Assembly: GCA_964451095.1 (NCBI GenBank)
Contig: CAYVGI010000001.1
Location: 1 to 64,000, forward strand
Direction of reading: 5' to 3'
DNA: 64,000 nucleotides
Source: DAOTTY01 sp964451095
Lineage (GTDB): Bacteria > Chloroflexota > Anaerolineae > Aggregatilineales > Phototrophicaceae
Shown: positions 60,925 to 64,000 of the stretch, piece after piece
Layout: each line of letters opens with the position of its first letter
Numbering within the stretch: position 1 is the stretch's first letter
Translations under genes and position numbers: made by a program
The notes under the pieces: model-generated
Told to the model about the DNA's origin: nothing
Seen by the model: the letters and a program-made list of their open reading frames with translations, nothing else
Databases searched by the model: none

Positions 60925-61929
60925 TTACCTTGCGGATGCACCCGGCACAGGGGTGGTAGTTAGTACATCCTGCACAACCGTCCGGGCGGTGATGTCTTTG
61001 ATGCGGGCTGCGGGTCCAACAATAATGCGATGCGCCAGTGTGACCTCTGCCAGTGCCTTTACATCGTCAGGGATGACGTAATCGCGACCAGCCATTGCCG
61101 CACGGGTTTGCGATGTGCGGAACAATGCCAGCGACCCACGTGGGCTACTGCCCAGGTAAACGTCGGGGTGTTGGCGGGTGGCGTTCACCAGCGAGATGAT
61201 GTACTGCTTGACCTCATCGGCGACGTAAATATCGCGCACGGCACGCTGTGCGGAGACAAGCTCCTCTACGCTCACTGCCTGCTGGATGTTGTCCAGTGGG
61301 TGCCCATATTGTTGGGCGGAAAGCACCGTGAGTTCTTCCGCCGGGCTGGGGTAGCCAAGCTGCATCTTGATGAGGAAGCGGTCGAGTTGTGCTTCTGGTA
61401 GCGGGAAAGTGCCCTCGTACTCAATGGGGTTCTGGGTTGCGAGGATGAGAAACGGGTCGCTCATCTGGTGGGTGACGCCATCCACCGTGACCTGCCGCTC
61501 CTCCATCGCCTCCAGCAGGGCAGCTTGCGTTTTCGGTGTGGCGCGGTTGATCTCATCCGCGAGTACGATCTGCGCCATGATGGGACCTGCACGGAATTCA
61601 AATTCGCGGGTTTGCTGGTTAAACAGTGAGACGCCCGTTACGTCTGAGGGCAGCATGTCGGGTGTGAATTGGATGCGGCTGAAGCTAGCGCCGATTGCAC
61701 GGGAGATAGACTTCGCCATCATGGTTTTACCGACACCGGGGATGTCTTCAATGAGGATGTGACCGCGTGTAATCAGTCCCAGCACGGTCAGGCGAATTTC
61801 ATTGCGCTTGCCAATGATAACCTGCCCAACGCTTTGCACGATGCGCTCCGCGACATTTTGCACGTAGCCGATTTGGTTGCGGCTGTTGCTATCTGCAGAG
61901 CGGCGTGTTTCCTGTGGATAGTTCGACAT
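60925..61929 (-). CDS. MoxR-family AAA+ ATPase
   Basis: A 334-residue MoxR ATPase. IEDIPGVGKTMMAKSI is Walker A, IVLADEINRATPKTQAALLEAMEE is Walker B, FLILATQNPIEYEGTFPLPEAQLDRF holds sensor 1 and the arginine finger. Paired with the DUF58 gene downstream, it heads the long minus-strand operon running to yvcK and probably to pgk-tpiA. Confidence 0.95.
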   Translation of the reverse strand: MSNYPQETRRSADSNSRNQIGYVQNVAERIVQSVGQVIIGKRNEIRLTVLGLITRGHILIEDIPGVGKTMMAKSISRAIGASFSRIQFTPDMLPSDVTGVSLFNQQTREFEFRAGPIMAQIVLADEINRATPKTQAALLEAMEERQVTVDGVTHQMSDPFLILATQNPIEYEGTFPLPEAQLDRFLIKMQLGYPSPAEELTVLSAQQYGHPLDNIQQAVSVEELVSAQRAVRDIYVADEVKQYIISLVNATRQHPDVYLGSSPRGSLALFRTSQTRAAMAGRDYVIPDDVKALAEVTLAHRIIVGPAARIKDITARTVVQDVLTTTPVPGASAR

Positions 61930-62049
61930 AGGACTCCGGTGGTGTCGATCTGCGAAAGGGATACAGCTATTATGCCATAGCTAAGGGGGCATGTCTTTGA
62001 CGGAAGACGAACGGGTTGCCTGCGTTGGCGCTATGAGACATGCGAATGC

Positions 62050-62077
62050 TTGCCGTACCCACGGTGTAGGGTATAAT
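62050..62077 (+). promoter_or_regulatory. Promoter of the free-standing roadblock gene
   Basis: TTGCCG (62050-62055), 16-base spacer, perfect TATAAT (62072-62077). A 130-base leader follows, with a small hairpin GCATCATC-AGAC-GATGGTGC at 62103-62122. The whole divergent gap 61930-62205 (276 bases) contains no gene. Confidence 0.75.
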
Positions 62078-62205
62078 AAACGGTGTTCCTTGTTAAGCGT
62101 AAGCATCATCAGACGATGGTGCGCCGAAATCATGATTGCTTTATCCTTCGCATAATTCTACAACATCGCTACACATCGGGCACTATTTGAGAGGAGTACC
62201 CCACT

Positions 62206-62577
62206 ATGGCAAAGTCGCGTACAGAGTTGATGGTTGACCGTTTGCGAGAGTTGCAGTCCACCACACCGGAAATTGAAGCGTCGGCGGTGGTGAGCGTAGA
62301 TGGCTTGATTATGGCATCTTCCCTGCCGGCAGGTGTGGAAGAAGATCGTGTATCGGCAATGTCCGCTGCGATGCTCTCACTCGGTGAACGCATTGCGACG
62401 GAACTCGGGCGTGGTATGCTGGATCAGGTTTATGTGCGTGGCACGGGCGGATACGTGATCTTGATGTCTGTCGGTGATGAGGCGGTTCTGACGGCGCTGG
62501 TGCGAGAGGGTGCCAAGCTGGGGCTGATCTTCCTGGACATGCGCAGAGCAGCAGACGACCTGGGGGGTCTCGTCTAA
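62206..62577 (+). CDS. Roadblock/LC7 domain protein (MglB-like)
   Basis: A 123-residue single-domain protein: SASAVVSVDGLIMASSLPAGVEEDRVSAMSAAMLSLGERI-type roadblock pattern (here EASAVVSVDGLIMASSLP), then DQVYVRGTGGYVILMSV and VLTALVREGAKLGLIFLDMRRA. Such proteins form dimers that bind and often activate GTP hydrolysis by MglA-type GTPases. The GTPase at 8049 is a possible but distant partner. It has GAGAGGAG upstream and its own promoter, and a terminator follows, so it is monocistronic. Confidence 0.93.
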   Translation: MAKSRTELMVDRLRELQSTTPEIEASAVVSVDGLIMASSLPAGVEEDRVSAMSAAMLSLGERIATELGRGMLDQVYVRGTGGYVILMSVGDEAVLTALVREGAKLGLIFLDMRRAADDLGGLV

Positions 62578-62633
62578 GAATAAGTAAGCGTGGCGGTCTA
62601 TGCGCCGCACTCCCATTAAAATACATGTTGTTC

Positions 62634-62677
62634 GCGGGAAGTTGCACTGGGCAAACTTGCCCGCTATTTGTTTGCTT
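62634..62677 (+). terminator. Terminator between the roadblock gene and pyrG
   Basis: GCGGGAAGTTG (62634-62644) pairs with CAAACTTGCCCGC (62652-62664) allowing small bulges, followed by the T-rich TATTTGTTTGCTT. It could also act as a pyrG leader attenuator. Confidence 0.6.
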
Positions 62678-62722
62678 GATGTCGACAGCGTTTGCAGCCA
62701 GTTATGCAGGTGAAGACACGTT

Positions 62723-64000
62723 ATGCCGAAGTACATATTTTGCACAGGTGGGGTGGTGAGTTCTGTCGGCAAGGGCGTTACCGCCGCTGCGATTGGACGC
62801 ATTCTTAAAGCACGCGGGCTAAAGGTCACGATCCAAAAGCTAGACCCTTACCTTAACGTAGACCCCGGCACCATGAGTCCCTTCCAGCATGGGGAAGTGT
62901 TTGTCACAGCGGATGGTGCAGAGACAGACCTTGACCTGGGTCACTACGAACGCTTTATCGACGAGAACTTGAGCCGCGCCTGCAACATCACCGCCGGGCA
63001 GGTGTACAGCCATGTGATCGAGAAGGAACGGCGCGGGGACTTCCTGGGTGGCACGATCCAGGTTGTGCCGCACATTACCAACGAAATACGCCGCCGAATC
63101 GTGTTGGTTGGGAAAGAAGCAGACGCAGATGTGGTGATTGTCGAGGTCGGTGGCACGGTGGGCGACATGGAGGGGCAGCCGTTCCTCGAGGCAATCCGCC
63201 AGATGCGCACAAAAGTGGGGCGGCGCGACTCGCTCTACATTCACATTACGTTTTTGCCGTACATTGGCGCGACAAAAGAGTTAAAGACCAAGCCCACACA
63301 GCACAGCGTGCGTGAGCTGCGCGGCATCGGTATTCAACCGCATGTCATCATCGCAAGAACAGATCACCCGGTCAGCAAAGATGTGACCAGCAAGATTGCG
63401 CTGTTCTGCGATGTAGAGGAAGAGGCGGTTATCCCGCTGGAAACGTGCGAGCTTATCTACGAGGTGCCATTGATGCTAGAAGACGCGGGACTGGGAGACT
63501 ACATCGTGCAGCATTTGCACCTGGAGACCCCTGAACCTGACCTAGCAAGCTGGCGTGAGCTAATTGCACAAATGAAGGCTGATAAACCGCCCGTGCGGGT
63601 TGCAATTGTAGGCAAATATGTGGAACTACACGATGCCTACATGAGCGTGAAGGAAGCGCTACAGCACGCCGCCAACGCACATGAGCGCAACCTGGAAATT
63701 GAGTGGGTGTACTCTGGTGATTTGGAGCGCGGGCGCGGGTTTGATGCGCTGCAAGGTGTTGATGGCATTGTTGTACCGGGCGGCTTTGGCTATCGTGGTG
63801 TGGAGGGCAAGGTCATCGCGGCACAGTATGCCCGCGAAAACCGCGTCCCATACCTGGGTTTGTGCCTGGGGATGCAGGCAATGTGCATTGAGTTCGCACG
63901 CCACGTTGTGGGGCTGGAGGAAGCAAACAGCACCGAGTTTGAAATGAGCACCCCACACCCGATTATCGACCTGATGTTGGAACAGCGCGGCATCACTGAC
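62723..64000 (+). CDS. pyrG: CTP synthase (5' part, cut by window end)
   Basis: The first 426 codons of PyrG, open to the last base of the window. The synthetase domain opens KYIFCTGGVVSSVGKGVTAAAIGRILKARG, with QKLDPYLNVDPGTMSPFQHGEVFVT and the CTP-feedback region. The glutaminase domain begins near residue 290 (VRVAIVGKYVELHDAY) and reaches the catalytic cysteine motif GLCLGMQAM. It aminates UTP to CTP. ATG 62723 is preceded by AGGTGA. About 110-120 more residues are expected beyond the window. Confidence 0.97.
   Translation, partial: MPKYIFCTGGVVSSVGKGVTAAAIGRILKARGLKVTIQKLDPYLNVDPGTMSPFQHGEVFVTADGAETDLDLGHYERFIDENLSRACNITAGQVYSHVIEKERRGDFLGGTIQVVPHITNEIRRRIVLVGKEADADVVIVEVGGTVGDMEGQPFLEAIRQMRTKVGRRDSLYIHITFLPYIGATKELKTKPTQHSVRELRGIGIQPHVIIARTDHPVSKDVTSKIALFCDVEEEAVIPLETCELIYEVPLMLEDAGLGDYIVQHLHLETPEPDLASWRELIAQMKADKPPVRVAIVGKYVELHDAYMSVKEALQHAANAHERNLEIEWVYSGDLERGRGFDALQGVDGIVVPGGFGYRGVEGKVIAAQYARENRVPYLGLCLGMQAMCIEFARHVVGLEEANSTEFEMSTPHPIIDLMLEQRGITD

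Noticed and set aside
61930..62205. tRNA or small gene in the largest intergenic gap
   Set aside because: No cloverleaf, no T-loop signature and no convincing open frame with a ribosome-binding site; only the roadblock promoter and leader are supported.

Overview
The window looks like a chromosomal segment of a free-living, non-cyanobacterial bacterium, most likely a Chloroflexota (Anaerolineae-like) genome. This assignment is an inference from gene content: GAF-rich histidine kinases, an envelope-style YvcK with membrane helices, a membrane-fused spermidine-synthase-like protein, a nupNOPQ-type nucleoside ABC transporter, cyanobacterial-looking GvpA in a non-cyanobacterial setting, and frequent ATGA start/stop overlaps. 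No phylogeny was run. I saw no insertion sequence, CRISPR array, tRNA or rRNA. The coding density is high, and no gap exceeds 300 bases.

Region 1 (1-2.4 kb): a NarL-type two-component pair (PAS-GAF-HisKA_3 kinase and LuxR-type regulator) closed by an intrinsic terminator. Region 2 (2.5-24.7 kb): one long co-directional island, the most interesting part of the window. It opens with a DICT-GAF-cobalamin protein carrying the CarH-type photoreceptor motif W-x9-EH, a large DICT/coiled-coil pseudokinase and an MglA-like GTPase. It then holds a complete gas-vesicle set (gvpA, a gvpC-like gene, gvpN, a small coiled-coil gene, a gvpH-like Hsp20 gene, a Cdc48-type AAA ATPase, gvpF, gvpG, gvpL, a GvpA/J/S-GvpK fusion, gvpJ). 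After that come a 718-residue protein built of about six globin/phycobiliprotein-like modules, a ferredoxin-dependent bilin reductase, and a PduO-type cobalamin adenosyltransferase translationally coupled to the reductase. It ends with a GAF histidine kinase, a second pseudokinase and a receiver-roadblock protein. My reading is a light-sensing (bilin and/or adenosylcobalamin) system tied to buoyancy.

Region 3 (24.7-31.9 kb): an orphan CUT1/MOI-type ABC ATPase, then a convergent nucleoside-type ABC transporter (BMP receptor, double ATPase, two permeases) and a divergent PfkB sugar/nucleoside kinase. Region 4 (32-39.2 kb): a branched-chain amino-acid type ABC transporter (livKHMGF) ending in an ornithine cyclodeaminase/mu-crystallin family gene; the livK-livH gap carries strong hairpins. 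Region 5 (39.2-46.6 kb): a degenerate SucC-like protein with a DUF503 protein, then a divergent cell-envelope operon of LysM protein, DUF192, LysM-M23 peptidase and GH31 glucosidase.

Region 6 (46.6-64 kb): housekeeping genes. These are tdk, rpmE (fused to an RNA-polymerase alpha-CTD-like domain), rpmA, rplU, queA, ruvB, upp, a WecA/TagO-type transferase, a membrane protein, tpiA, pgk, yvcK, a membrane protein, a spermidine-synthase-like fusion, DUF58 and MoxR. A free-standing roadblock/LC7 protein and the start of pyrG (cut by the window end) follow.
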